Assembly (NCBI GenBank): GCA_037447655.1
Contig: JBBHKE010000643.1
Span: 1-37,951 of the forward strand
Length of the DNA: 37,951 nt
Source: Zygnema cylindricum
Lineage: Eukaryota > Streptophyta > Zygnematophyceae > Zygnematales > Zygnemataceae
Reading direction: 5' to 3'
Under the pieces are notes generated by a model. That model did not search any database. It saw only the letters and a program-made list of their open reading frames with translations, and was not told where the DNA came from. Shown in pieces: positions 1-11,282 of this stretch (positions are counted from its first letter, which is position 1; each line of letters starts with the position of its first letter). The translations under genes were made by a program, and so were the position numbers.

Positions 1-1021
1 TATTAAAATGGTCTTATACTCCTAATAGATGAAGTTCCCCAATATAACAAATCGTGTGTTGACAGAAATCGTTTTTACTATTTGAACGCTTCAAGTTAAA
101 ACCTAGTTTCTATAAAAGTTAATTCGGTGTCTCGATTTCGGAATTTAAACTTTACAAGGGGTTTAAGCCGACAATCCGTTATGTACAGAGTACAAAATAG
201 TACATAACGATGGTATTTTAAAAATTAGGAGTTGCGTACAAGTACAACGTGTCGAATACATGGAATGCATGTAATTTTATGAAATTTAAGAACCTTTTTT
301 TTTTGGCCAAGAACATAAAGCTTATATGTTAAAATAACATGAACTGTGGGTGGTTGCTAATCGCTTATAATGATAAAAGTTATTAGCGAAAAGAATAAAA
401 AAAATGTTATTAATGTTGTTTTGAGTTTCAAGACCTCGCACCAACAAAAAATCAACCCTAATTCATACATCTAACACAAATTAGGATACACATTCCCATA
501 GTGTAGGCCCTCCAACCTATGTTCACATACTTGACTTTTGAACATGTGAGAACATGTTCGCGTGGTTTCGCTTGTTTTCTTTAATAAGAAATAATTATAA
601 GAGCGTTCTCCCGTGTCAGTGCCACTCACTTTTTTGTCTCGATGTCGTTATCTGACACTTTCTTTGTACGTTTGTACAAAAAAACGAGCAGTTTTAGTAC
701 CAATTGGCACATTTCATACAATACACTGTTTTAAAACCGACCTAATTAGAGTTAGTGACTCTAATTAAACTGTACTTATATTAAGGAAAAAAAAACAATT
801 AGTATTATTAATTTTATTTAAAGTTTAAGGGTCAAAAGTTAGGCGCGTGGATATAGTATTATTAACACTATAGGCAATTCACAATGTGATACCCGTAGCT
901 TATGTGGACGTTTATGGACTTAACGCCCGTAAAAATATGTAGTGCATCATTACAACAACATTATATGAGGAAAATAGCGACATGTTAGTATCAAGAAAAA
1001 AAGGAAAAAAAGTAAAATTTA
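1..1021. other. AT-rich gene-free stretch with a possible old MITE
   Basis: No convincing coding region is visible on either strand. A small hairpin lies at 540-559 (GAACATGT / ACATGTTC). The stretch 722-888 may be a worn member of the TA-flanked inverted-repeat family seen elsewhere in the window. It opens TA-CACTG and closes with CAATTCACAATGTG, and it shares ACAATTAGTATTATTA with an AP-4 intron sequence near 24.12 kb. The two ends match poorly, so this membership is a weak inference. Confidence 0.35.
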
Positions 1022-2810
1022 GGGGGTGTGCCCATGCATTAAAGTATCAAGTTTATTTTGTCGTTCTCCTCCAAAATTTATTCTCCAACGAGAAAAAGTT
1101 TTGTCGTACGAAAAAAATGCTTTTACCGCAATAGAATGAACAACAACCTAATACTTCGAATGTACTCCATGTTTGTTGTCTTTTGCACTCGTTTTGGCAA
1201 TTTCCTCATTTCAACCCCGAGCAAGCAAATCCAACTCAGCAAAAAACTTTGTAGAAATCACCTCGCGGGGTGATTTAGTTAAAGTATCACCCGAACAACA
1301 AATAACTAACATCCCACTTTCGCGCCACACGAGTGGGAAATTTTCAGTAGGTGGGAGAGTATTCGATATTTATCTCTTTGCGGATCAAGCGCACGTACGT
1401 AAAAAAAACGTAGTGGTCTCGGACCTCCACTTTCATACATGGGTCGGTTTTACGACGTTGTCGCCTCTCCTCTTTCCCTCTCACACTATCGCTTTTATCT
1501 CAAACTTTTTAAAACGAGACACGCATATACATGTATAAAATGAAAGATACTTGAAAAATATATATATTTTACTACCTTTGGGTATATATTGATAGAAAGT
1601 CGAGTGAGAAAAGCAGAAAAAACGAAACCAGGAAGCCATGGCGATTGAATCAATGACGTCGATGTTATCACAAGTGAGCATGACGTCACAAAATCCTAAA
1701 CATCAACAGTGGCACAAAATAAATAACGACTTCAATAGTCGATGTTTTTGTAGACGTCACCAATTGTCAGATATTTGGTAGTTGTCTTCAATCGTCACAA
1801 GTTGTAATGACGTTCATAAACGTCACATTTCAAAGTCACGCTTTCATTTTGAAACATTGCAACGCTCTGAAAAGTAATATGGATAATCTTCAGTAAAATC
1901 CAAAGTATTTTTCAAAGTTTACAGTACATACTCAGGAAGCCCTATGTAATTGATACTTCAGAACAGTTTGATGTTAGTGGCTTCCGACTACTTCATAGTT
2001 CCAATGTGCGAAATGAAATGGAACGCTGAAAGTATTGCAGACGTAGGACAATTTGTGACGGTCGAAGGCGACACAATTGGTGACGCTTACAAAAACAACG
2101 ACGGTTGTAGAAGTCTAGATTTTTGTGACATTGTAGATGAATAGGGTTTTGTGACATTGTGGCGTCATGCTCACTTGTGACAACATCGACCTCACTAATT
2201 CCAAAACCTTCCGCCATGACTTTTCGATTTTCCTTTTTTCGTTTTTTCTCACTCGACCTGCGATCAAAATACACCCAAAGGTAGTCAAAACTTTATTTTC
2301 TTAAACTCTTTCATTTCATACCAGTATCGTTGTATTTCGTTCCAAAAAGTGTGAGAAAATAGTCGGAGTGTGAGAAGGAGAGGGAGAGGCGAAAATGGCG
2401 TAAACTTCCACAAAGGACCCATGAATGAAAGTGGAGGTCCAGGACCCCTTCAATTTTGTTTTCTTACTTGCACGTGATGGGCAAAGAAAAAAATAGCTAT
2501 TACTCTCCCTCCTTCCAAAATCTTCTCACTCGTGTGGCGCGTTTGTGGAACGTTATTTTATTCGTCGTTTGAGTGATACTTTAACTAAAATCACCTCGTG
2601 AAGTGATTTTCTATAAAGTTTTTTGATGAGTTGGAGTCTAGTGCCAGAGGAAAACAAGGAAATAAAAGGAAAACGACAAAATGAGTATATAAGACGACAA
2701 ACATGGAGTACATTCAATGTGCCGAATTGACGTGATTTTCTCGTTGGGGATTGAACTTTGGGGGAAAATGACAAAAAAAAGTCGATATTTTAATGCATGG
2801 GGACACCCCC
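1022..2810. mobile_element. Foldback element with ~740-bp inverted arms, PIF/Harbinger-like ends
   Basis: The left end reads GGGGGTGTGCCCATGCATTA and the right end is its near-perfect inverse. The complementarity continues inward for roughly 740 bases per arm (about 1022-1768 against 2073-2810). Matching blocks occur at 1255/2600 (AAATCACCTCG), 1420/2430 (GGACCTCCACTTTCAT), 1465/2385 (GCCTCTCC) and 1665/2170 (CACAAGTGAGCATGACG). A central spacer of about 300 bases keeps weaker complementarity. The element is flanked on both sides by TTA. A 3-bp TTA duplication and GGGGGTGT termini are typical of PIF/Harbinger (Tourist-type) elements; that class assignment is inference. No transposase is visible. 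Short ORFs in the arms mirror one another and are not believed to be genes. Confidence 0.85.
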
Positions 2811-3358
2811 TTAGTGTAAACACAAGCGGTCGTAGCGGAAAAAATGATTGCGAAAAGGTTAGTTATACATACTGGGTTACTGGCGTTATAGTCGTTACAA
2901 CGTTACATGCCGATAACTGCAGTAAAAAATTGTAAAGTTCGTCCATAATTCTGTTAGATTATTGGGATTGCTGGCAATAATGCTAGCAATCGCTTCTTTT
3001 GTAATTGCCCTACAAGCGGGAAGAATGACCACATACCGTCGGATTAACACACACTGTACACCGCCAATCGTTATTAGCGTTATGAACGCTATATTGGCAC
3101 CCCCAAATTTTGAACCCAAAACATGAAATATAATTGATAACACTTTTTTTTTAAGGTTTTGGTAAATCAACGTTAATAATTCTAATTTATAATCTTATTG
3201 AATAGTGTGGCACACGAACGTGTCAGTCCGTACAAATGGTACTTTGTTAAATAAACATGGATTAAAAATATCGCGATTGCACTTAAAATTGCGCTCAAAA
3301 TAAAAGGCGGAATGTGATCGTAACTATTTTAGTGTATAGATATTGATTGCGCATTAAC

Positions 3359-3683
3359 TAGTGTTGGGTTCGATATTATCGAATTTTAGTTACCCGATAA
3401 TCGATATATGCAGACCATGTACGGAGAAGCTAAATATCCAGTTTTTTTTTTTTTCCCCGATTTGTTTTTTCAGTTCTCCCCGGGTCCTGCACCATTTTTG
3501 GCGTATATGGCTTTCCCCGCACGGCACCCGACGGTATATGTATGGACACCCTTTTTTTGCGATATATATCGCGATAATTTATGTTGGTCGCGATACGATA
3601 CATCGAGGACTTTGCTCGATCGATATTCGATATATCGAATATCCAAGTTATCGCGATATGAAACTACCCGATACCCAACACTA
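3359..3683. mobile_element. hAT-type MITE nested in the outer element
   Basis: The 325-bp unit begins TAGTGTTGGGT and ends ACCCAACACTA, a perfect 11-bp terminal inverted repeat. It is bordered by GCATTAAC on the left (3351-3358) and GTATTAAC on the right (3684-3691), an 8-bp target duplication with one mismatch. An 8-bp duplication with TAGTGTTGG-like ends is characteristic of the hAT superfamily. The interior is rich in TCGA/GATA palindromes (3560-3655), which let it fold on itself. It is non-autonomous and has no coding region. Confidence 0.82.
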
Positions 3684-3915
3684 GTATTAACTATACCACA
3701 AAAAACCCAAATGAGAGTTATGAATAAATTAGAGTAAAAAGACACGACGGTGTACGATTTGGCAGATTTTGTACTTTTACCTATTTTACTGTGAAGATCT
3801 TGATGGCAGATTCGTTGTACCCAAATCACCGTTATGGATCATATTATTGAGTAAACTCTATTTTATTTATAGAGTATACTTTTTTTTTCGAAACCTTGAA
3901 AAACTAAAACTACAG

Positions 3916-4511
3916 TACACCGCGAATCGTAATTAGAGTAGATTACTTTAATTCGATCGCTCGAAATTTCGAGTCTATCACATCAAATAGAGTAATCGAT
4001 TCTAATTTTTTCATTATTCTAATTTAGGTGAGGTTTAATCAGCGTAATTTTTTTTAATACAGGTTATTTTTAAATAGTGTGGAGTACGGATGACGGCCGA
4101 TGTGCAAAATTGTAATTTTATAAACAAAAGGTACAGATTTAATAATGAATCACGCCGCACGCAGAACGTACCAAACAAAAAATCATTCACATCGAAAAAA
4201 AATGTCGATAATCTCGTCCGTCGACAGATCGCCGCCGTGTGAACATTAACCCATTCAATGCGCATAGGCACGTATAATGGTCAATACTATACTGGACTGA
4301 CACATTTTGTACGTCTACGTTATTTTTATGCCATAATTATCACTCAAAGAATTATCGCCGACATAACCTAATATAGAATGCTTAAATAAATTAGAGTAAA
4401 CTTCATAGTTGAAAAAGCTCTATCACATAAATTAGCGTTAATTACTCTAATTGTTTTTTTTGGTTTTTGTACTCTAATTTTTTCATTACTCTAATTACGA
4501 TTCGCGGTGTA
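3916..4511. mobile_element. Inner inverted-repeat element of the same family
   Basis: A 596-bp unit bounded by a perfect 25-bp terminal inverted repeat (3916-3940 and 4487-4511), reading TACACCGCGAATCG at the left end and its inverse at the right. The ends differ from those of the surrounding 3057-4579 element at only a few positions. The interiors share the word AATAGTGTGG near 3199 and 4072. The two are therefore relatives, one lying inside the other. TA at both edges again suggests a TA target duplication. No coding region. Confidence 0.75.
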
Positions 4512-4579
4512 GCGTTAATAACGCTAATTAATTTTTAACACTAATAATTTTCTAAACGCTAATAACGATTGGCGGTGTA

Positions 4580-5206
4580 GCTTTCAAAATCAAAATGCAA
4601 TGTGAAAATATACAAACGCTAAGAACGTAGATCGGACGTTTCAGATTGAATGGAGGTTCTCGTGGGATAACCTATAGTTCCCGCATAGAAACAGTTAAAC
4701 TTCCTTTCTGCCCCTGTTTAGTTGTTACGATTCCACAAATCCAGCATATGCCACGTGAGGATCCACAGGAAGTTTCTTGCGTTGTTGTACGAAAGAAGCT
4801 GTTGGATGTTGACGGAGGGTTAAATTTTTTAGAAATTTGACTACTTCACGGTTGATTAGTGTTTTTTAACAAATTCACAAGTCATTTCAGGAGGTTCTCC
4901 CAGGCCCCCTCATCAAAAGTTACTTTAACCATTTCTCAGCTTGTCGTACAACTGTGTGCCAATTCAAGATTACAGCCACCATTGTTGACGACTGTTTATC
5001 GTGGTTTCGTTGTAGTAATTGTAGTTGAAATTCAATGCATGCTCGATCACGACGTACGGTGTCTTGAAAGAGGAGGATGCTTTGGAGGAAAGGATACTGA
5101 AAAGTAGCGCAGTGGTTTCGTTGGGTGTTTTTTTGTTAGTTTATAAGCAGAGTGATGGTTTAGAACCCTGCCAAGAAAATATACTTTTGGAGCTATTGAT
5201 ATCATC
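4580..5206 (+). promoter_or_regulatory. Upstream/5' UTR region of RPN9
   Basis: About 630 bases separate the transposon nest from the RPN9 start codon. No TATA box is obvious at a useful distance. A CACGTG (G-box core) lies at 4752-4757; G-boxes bind plant bZIP and bHLH factors, but a single copy is weak evidence of function. Short ORFs here (around 4646-4840 and 4859-5315) have no recognisable similarity and are not called as genes. Confidence 0.4.
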
Positions 5207-8200
5207 ATGTCCGCCATCAAATTCTTGGAGTCACAACAAGCTGCCCATCCTGATCTGGCAGGATGGTATGCAGACATGGCCAATTTGTACCAGCAGAAGC
5301 TATGGCATCAACTGACTGTAAAGTTGGAGCAATTTGTGGCTCTGGCTGTGATTCAGGTATATCCTCTTAGCTTTTCCCTGCTAGGGTTGTCTGTAATTTG
5401 TTTTTACTCTTGGTGATTATAAATTCAGTCATTACTTTTACAATGTTATCATCTTTGTACTTCCCAACTCCACTATAGGGTTTGCCTCATCCTCCCTTCT
5501 TTTTTTCCTGTTTTCATCTGCCCCCGTTTATTTATGACAATGACCAACAAAATAGATGATGGCTATCATCTTGCCTGTTTTTCGTGTTCTTGCCTTATTT
5601 ATTTTGGAAGAATTCAGAGAAGACTTGCTTTTCTCAAAACCGAGCTTATGTAGAATTGCTAGTTATTGAAACATAGATGTCGAGGCTGGAATTTCTTCAA
5701 GTCAATCCTGACTGTTGTTTCCTTTTAAACGTTTTGACTGTAGGCTGGGGACGCCTTAATTCAGCTTTACCACAATTTTATCTCTGATTTTGAGACAAAG
5801 ATAAACCTTCTGAAGTTAGCCCATTTTGCGGTGGTAGTCTCGAGACAGTACACAGAAAGAGAGTCCGCTGTTGCTTATTTGGAAAGTGTTATTGAGAAGC
5901 TTAGAGCTACACGAGAAAACCGGGTGGAGGAGCCTGTTTTGTATGTTAAGATGCAAATTGCTGCTTTGAAACTGCAAGGAGGGGAGCAAAAGGACTGCAA
6001 GTTGCTTTTGGAAGAAGGAAAAAGTACACTTGACAGCATGATGGATGTGGACTCCACAGTGCATGCCAGTGTGCACTGGGTGGCTTCTCAATACCATAAA
6101 TCGAGACAAGATTTTGCTGAGTTTTACAAAAGTGTCCTTCTCTACTTGGCATACACGCCACTGGACTCTTTGTCAGAGCCCTTCAAGCTGGTGAGTTTTC
6201 CTGGCCGTTTTGATGGTCTTTTCTGGTTTGACCAGGTGTCAGATATATAAGGTCACTTCTCTATTTGCCAAAGCGTTATGTTCCTGCTGCAGATTGTATG
6301 CAAATTGACAAGTCGGGCGAGGCTTGAGTCTGTTTGACATATTTATCTTGTCTTCTCCTATTTCGTGTGGACACTGCAATATGCTCATCATAACAGCTCA
6401 TTGCATTGTCATGTAGGATTTGGCGGTGGACCTTTCATTGGCAGCACTGCTGGGCGAAAACATTTACAACTTCGGGGAGTTGTTTGCTCATCCAATTGTA
6501 AGTATGGCATTCTTAAGTCTTTGCAGGTCTCTGAAACCATTTTTGACTTTTCAGAATCCATGATTTCATGACTTCTATATTTGGCCATTTAAGCTGCTCC
6601 TCATCAAAACAGGCGGATGAGGTTAGTCTTTTGGAAATGCATATGGAAGATAAGTATAAGTACCCTGGAACTCTGTTTTGTACGGTTTCCTGATCGCACA
6701 GTTCATCACTGCAGGGCAATTAGCTCACACCAGTCTTCTAAGCGGTCATTATCTGCAATATCCTTTTTAGTTATTCTGTCAACCTCTAGGTTTAATGGTT
6801 CAAATATACTCTCGTTGGTGCTATCAGAGTCTGAAAATGCTTTTTTTTTTGGGTATAATATGGAAATTCTTATGGACTACCTTTGTCCTTTACGACTAAT
6901 AATAGGTAATGGTCTCGAAACTGTTGTAAGTAAGGGCTATAGTTGTTGAGAGTCTGACTAGCTTACAGATGGTGGGAACAGGAAAGCCTGTGAGGACACA
7001 TTGACATGTATGAGACTTGTCCAAATAGGGAGAACCACTTTCGTCATGTTTGGCGAGGGGCCCATCCACTTTTAATGCCTTGTTCAAACTATGTCTAAGT
7101 TGTGGCTCGAATGTAAATTGTATTTGATGTCAGGAAAGGAACTTTTAGCTTTATTCTGCTTGCCTTACATTCTGGTTTCATCGCATGAGGTTGCCCCCCT
7201 GCATAACTTGGTTGTTTCCCTTGTATCAATCTGGAAGTGAGTCTCAAGTCTTTCAGAATTTCACACGTGTTTTGGTGGCACTACAGCAGCTGTTTACTAC
7301 AAAGACATCGAATAAGTTGCTGCTGTCTTAGACAGGCTTGGTATTGAGACTAGGTGCAGAGAACCTGGATAACTGGTTTTGAACCAAATCCAGTTTTTTG
7401 TCTTTGTGTGTGCAGGTTAATACTCTTGAAGGCACCAGTTTTGAATGGCTTCATAAAGTTCTACAGGCATTTGATCAAGGAGATCTGCACAAGTACGATG
7501 AGCTCTGCGGTTTATATGCTGCTCAACTCAACGCTCAGCCAGCCTTGGTGGAGAATGAAAGACGTTTGCGTGAAAAGATCACAATTCTTTGCCTCTTGGA
7601 GTTGATTTTTAGGTAAGGAGCTGTCTGATTAGCTTTCCTCATTCTAAGGATGTGAGTGTCTATTACTATATATGTTCCGTCTATATTCTCAAGCTCTTTC
7701 TATGTTCAAGGTTTGGAACAAAATCCACCAGTGGATGGGTGCCTGGAATGTAATAAGATGTGTAAAAACATTTGTAACAAACATGTTTAGAGATAATCTT
7801 GATTTTTTAATGTTGTAATGAACTTAGTCTTGTTACTATGTTGTCATTGAAGAGCAGGAAGCAAGAGGTTTTGTTTGCTTGCTTAAGAATTGTTTTCTCA
7901 AGTGGATGAGGGCAGCAGAACAAACCTTCTGAATTGAAATAGAATCTTTAATTTTAAGCCATGGGAGCCTTTTGAGGGGCTTCTTTTTCTGTCGTTTTTC
8001 ATGCATTATTTTAGGGCTTTAAATGGAACTCTTGAAATCTCAATTGCGAGAAGTGCTTTGTTGACTACATGGTCCTCACAGATCTTGCTTCAGAATCATT
8101 TGCTCTTTGTTTCACTGTTCTATATTTGTATTTGTCTTCTTGCCAGCCAAGCAACACCTCTTCCTGGTATCACCTGAGTTTATTTCAGCAAATAAAACAA

Positions 8201-9310
8201 GGAGAAATCTTTGTAATGTTTCATTTCAATCTGATACCTTGCATTCTGTTTAATTTCCTCCTGGAATATCTGCCTCGCTGAGATGATTTCGAGGCAGCTG
8301 TTTTGATGAAGGTTGGTCATCTGTGTTTTCTTATGTGGGTGTATGTGGTACTGTCCTAAGCAACCACTGTATGCCCTGTTGTTGTTGTTGTCTCAGTCGA
8401 CCATCAGAGGAGCGTACGATACCCTTGTCAGTGATTGCAGATAAGACAAAACTTCCTCCTGACGGGGTCGAGCTGTTACTAATGAAGACTCTATCGGTAA
8501 ATATTTCATTCTCTACTTCACTGCATAGTATTCTGCAACCCGACTTTGTTTCTGAAGTCATTACATCATATAGTTTGATCAGTATTTGGTAAAGACAGAA
8601 CTCTCACTTATGTATACCAACCGTACAGCTTGCGATTACGATTACAATTACAATACTTGGCTGGGGAGATTATTGGGATGGAATAATAGCAAAAGGATAA
8701 AGGTGGTGGGAAGAAGTTGCGGAAAATCTAGCAGTCTCCTTCACGGAATTCATGTGATTGTTGTTTCTACCATTACTCTAGATGGTATGCCCATCAATGT
8801 TGTAAAATCTGTCAACTACATATGTCAGATTGTATTTTCTCTCTATTTTACTACAAAAAAAAAAAAAAATCACCTGGATGTGAGGAACTCCAGTCTCAGA
8901 ACAATCATGTATTCTGAATATGGTATAGCCATGTTTTAAAAGTAAAAAGGCATGCTTTAAGGCCCGTTTGAGGACGATAGAACACGGAACATGGAAAATG
9001 GGAACATGGGAAAATAGAGAATTTTAAGCGTTAACAGGTTCTTTGAACACAGTTGGAAGAGTTTCGGATTTATTTGTAAGATAATTTATGGAAATGGGAA
9101 TGTGGTGGAGGGAATGTGCTGCAGGTTCATTTAATCGAAGGCGTAATTGACCAAGTGGATGGTACTGTGCGTATCTCCTGGGTTCAACCACGAGTTCTCG
9201 CCGTTTCACAAATAGCGTCGTTGAGAGACAGGCTTGACGTGTGGCTCAGCAAAGTTCATACGACACTTTTGGCAGTGGAGTCAGAAACACCTGACCTACT
9301 CGTCTCTTAG
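5207..9310 (+). CDS. RPN9: 26S proteasome non-ATPase regulatory subunit RPN9 (PSMD13), six exons
   Basis: RPN9 is a PCI-domain scaffold subunit of the proteasome lid and helps hold the lid and its deubiquitinase together in nucleus and cytosol. Exons: 5207-5356, 5744-6190, 6417-6497, 7416-7612, 8397-8496, 9125-9310. All introns are GT-AG and phases match throughout, giving 386 aa with a TAG stop. The N-terminus has the family words LYQQKLWHQLT and QLYHNFISDFE. The middle has ENIYNFGELFAHPI. The C-terminal PCI/winged-helix part reads ERTIPLSVIADKTKL, LLLMKTLS, then VHLIEGVIDQVDGTVRISWV. Length equals my recollection of the Arabidopsis protein (386 aa) and is close to human PSMD13 (376). The start at 5207 is the first ATG giving the conserved N-terminus. 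No frameshift or missing block is seen, so it looks functional. It converges with the AP-4 gene, with a retroelement between them. Confidence 0.95.
8957..9010 (+). other. Possible MITE end in RPN9 intron 5
   Basis: The sequence TTAA-GGCCCGTTTGAGG resembles the outer end of many plant MITEs (GGCCCGTTTGG-type). It is followed by A/G-rich repeats of the word GGAACATGG. I find no matching inverted end nearby, so it may be a one-ended relic or chance. It lies inside intron 5 (8497-9124). Confidence 0.25.
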
Positions 9311-11030
9311 GCTCTACATCTACCCGTTGAAGTCCTTCCTCATTTGACATGTCTCTTCTCTAGGCTTGTGAGCAACATGATTGGTGTGACTAGGTGCTCA
9401 TAGGTCTAGTGTTAAGATAGTCCTGTCTGGCCTACCGAACGTATGGTTTTGTCTTTGAAGAAGATTATGATGGCATTTGGAATGTGAAACTGCCCAGTGG
9501 CATTAGTGGCCCAATGGCCGCCTTTTGGGTGCTTTGCTAAGGTTGGCTCTAGGATCCCTTTTCCTGTCTTGAGCAATAATGTTTAACGCTTAACCATCCC
9601 ATTTGGATGGGGTTATTTTGAGTCTTTCACTTTGGACCATCTGTTGGTTGTACTGACTCTTCTAGTATTGATATTTTTTTCTATGATTGAAGACTTTGTT
9701 GATGCAGAAAGGTTGGAGTTCATGTGATTGTTGTGGAAGAAAAATTGTCTCGTAAGTTTGTTTGGACAAGATCAGCTAGGAACGTTAATTGGGCGGAAGC
9801 TCCTCTATAAGAAGACTTTGAATCCCTAGGAAATACATGTGCCAACTAGTGCCTGGCTTTGTTGAGTAGGGAAGAAGAGTGAATAACAACACTAAGTTTC
9901 TTTGTTCTAGGTCTGTTATCCTCCGAGGACGAAGCATCGTTAGTCCTTATATAAGGACAGGTACATGAAGTTCAGGTTCTTCTATTGCTGACAAAACTGG
10001 GCTTTGAAATGAAAGTGCGACTGCAAACCATCTGGATACATGGGAACAAAGAAATTGAAAAGCCACAATGAATTTGAAGAACTGGACTCTGGCGGAAGCA
10101 GGCGAGAATGAAAAATCATGACTAACACCATGAATGGCTAAATGAACAAAAGAAGTGAAGAGAGATCATCAAGCACAAAATTAACAACAAAGCATACATC
10201 CAAAGATAACATACCTACACCCAGTATGTCTTTAGGCAACAGTCCATCTTAGCAAAATCATTCACTTTTCATGTATGTTGCAGTTACAGGTTATCTCATC
10301 TGGGATTGATTGAAGCGTTGCTGTTAAAGTAAATAACTGTGATTCTAGAGGACTTTATGACATGCGACCGTACATTAGCTTCGATTACATAGTTAAGCGA
10401 CCCAGTACGAGAAAACGTAGAAAACGTGCCAACTCCTTATTTACTGTAGAAAATATGATGTTTGCTAATGTAACATCGTACATTAAACTCAAGACGCAAA
10501 TTAAAGAACGACGTGAAATGAAACAATTCAGAACGAAAGTACTAGAAGTCTTGTACGGATAAACACGAAACGAAATAAACCTTAAACACGATAAAACAAC
10601 GGACCGCGTAAAATATCAATGAAACTAAACGAAAAATATGCGCGTCGTCACGCGCGACCAAATCAAGCCACACTATTTGACGACGCCAACATGTGCTCTC
10701 AAAGTGGAGTTCAAGTAAAGTGAGAAAGTGTCTGCGAGCGACACTTATATTTACATGTGGTCGCCACAGTTTTGTTACCGTAAACCTTTGGCCGGCCGTG
10801 TGAGTTGATTTTTTTTCGACGGTCGACGTCCACAAGCTTGGCAAAATTTTAACCGGTTGTTACAATATTTCGCAAGTCAAAGCTCTTCAACGGATTGACC
10901 GTCAAATCTAAACTCAACAGTAATAACGGTACTCAACTTGTACTAACGTGTACTTAAAATGTACTATTTTTGACAAGCTGACGTAGGTAACTGCGCGCAA
11001 CCAAAATAGTCACTGCGCTGGTCAATTCCA
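9311..11030. other. Gene-free stretch downstream of RPN9
   Basis: No coding region is supported. The first few hundred bases must contain the RPN9 3' UTR, but no clear polyadenylation signal stands out. A 16-bp perfect palindrome with a TATATAA core lies at 9943-9958. An exon-like block (acceptor GATGCAG, 44 nt, donor GTAAGT) lies at 9708-9751 without a recognisable product. Two overlapping short ORFs at 10362-10562 (+) and 10542-10844 (-) have no family resemblance and are not called. Confidence 0.5.
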
Positions 11031-11282
11031 ACATCCTCCCGGTAACCATGTACCTCCGGATCTGGCCTATTTCGTCTTTTCCTCCTACACTACGCGACAG
11101 AACATCCTCCCGGTAACCATGTACCTCCGGATCTGGCCTATTTCGTCTTTTCCTCCTACACTACGCGACAGAACATCCTCCCGGTAACCATGTACCTCCG
11201 GATCTGGCCTATTTCGTCTTTTCCTCCTACACTACGCGACAGAACATCCTCCTGGTAACCATGTACCTCCGGATCTAGCCTG
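11031..11282 (+). repeat. 71-bp tandem monomers at the 5' end of the non-LTR element
   Basis: Units start at 11031, 11102, 11173 and 11244, each beginning ACATCCTCC. The first three 71-bp units look identical. The fourth is cut after about 38 bases and carries two substitutions (CTGG for CCGG, CTAG for CTGG). The array runs straight into the non-LTR retrotransposon. Tandem 5' monomers acting as promoters are known from mouse L1 and some other non-LTR elements; that role here is inference. Confidence 0.85.

Larger units (their letters stand above)
3057..4579. mobile_element. Outer inverted-repeat element (MITE-like, TA-flanked)
   Basis: The 25 bases at 3057-3081 and 4555-4579 are perfect inverse complements, with outer ends TACACCGCCAATCG and CGATTGGCGGTGTA. 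If the outermost TA on each side is the target duplication, the element begins CACCGCC, as in Tc1/mariner-type or Stowaway-type elements. The body contains two further elements, at 3359-3683 and 3916-4511, so its native length was shorter. Sub-terminal palindromes of the type TAGCGTTAATAACGCTA recur. No transposase is encoded. The superfamily call is inference from the TA flanks. Confidence 0.75.

Noticed and set aside
1993-2274. 93-residue minus-strand ORF in the foldback element
   Set aside because: The opposite arm holds a mirrored, broken version and no family motif is seen; the open frame follows from the repeat sequence, not from a gene.
4646-5315. Short ORFs upstream of RPN9
   Set aside because: They lack domains, overlap each other in different frames, and precede the conserved RPN9 N-terminus; likely UTR or promoter DNA.
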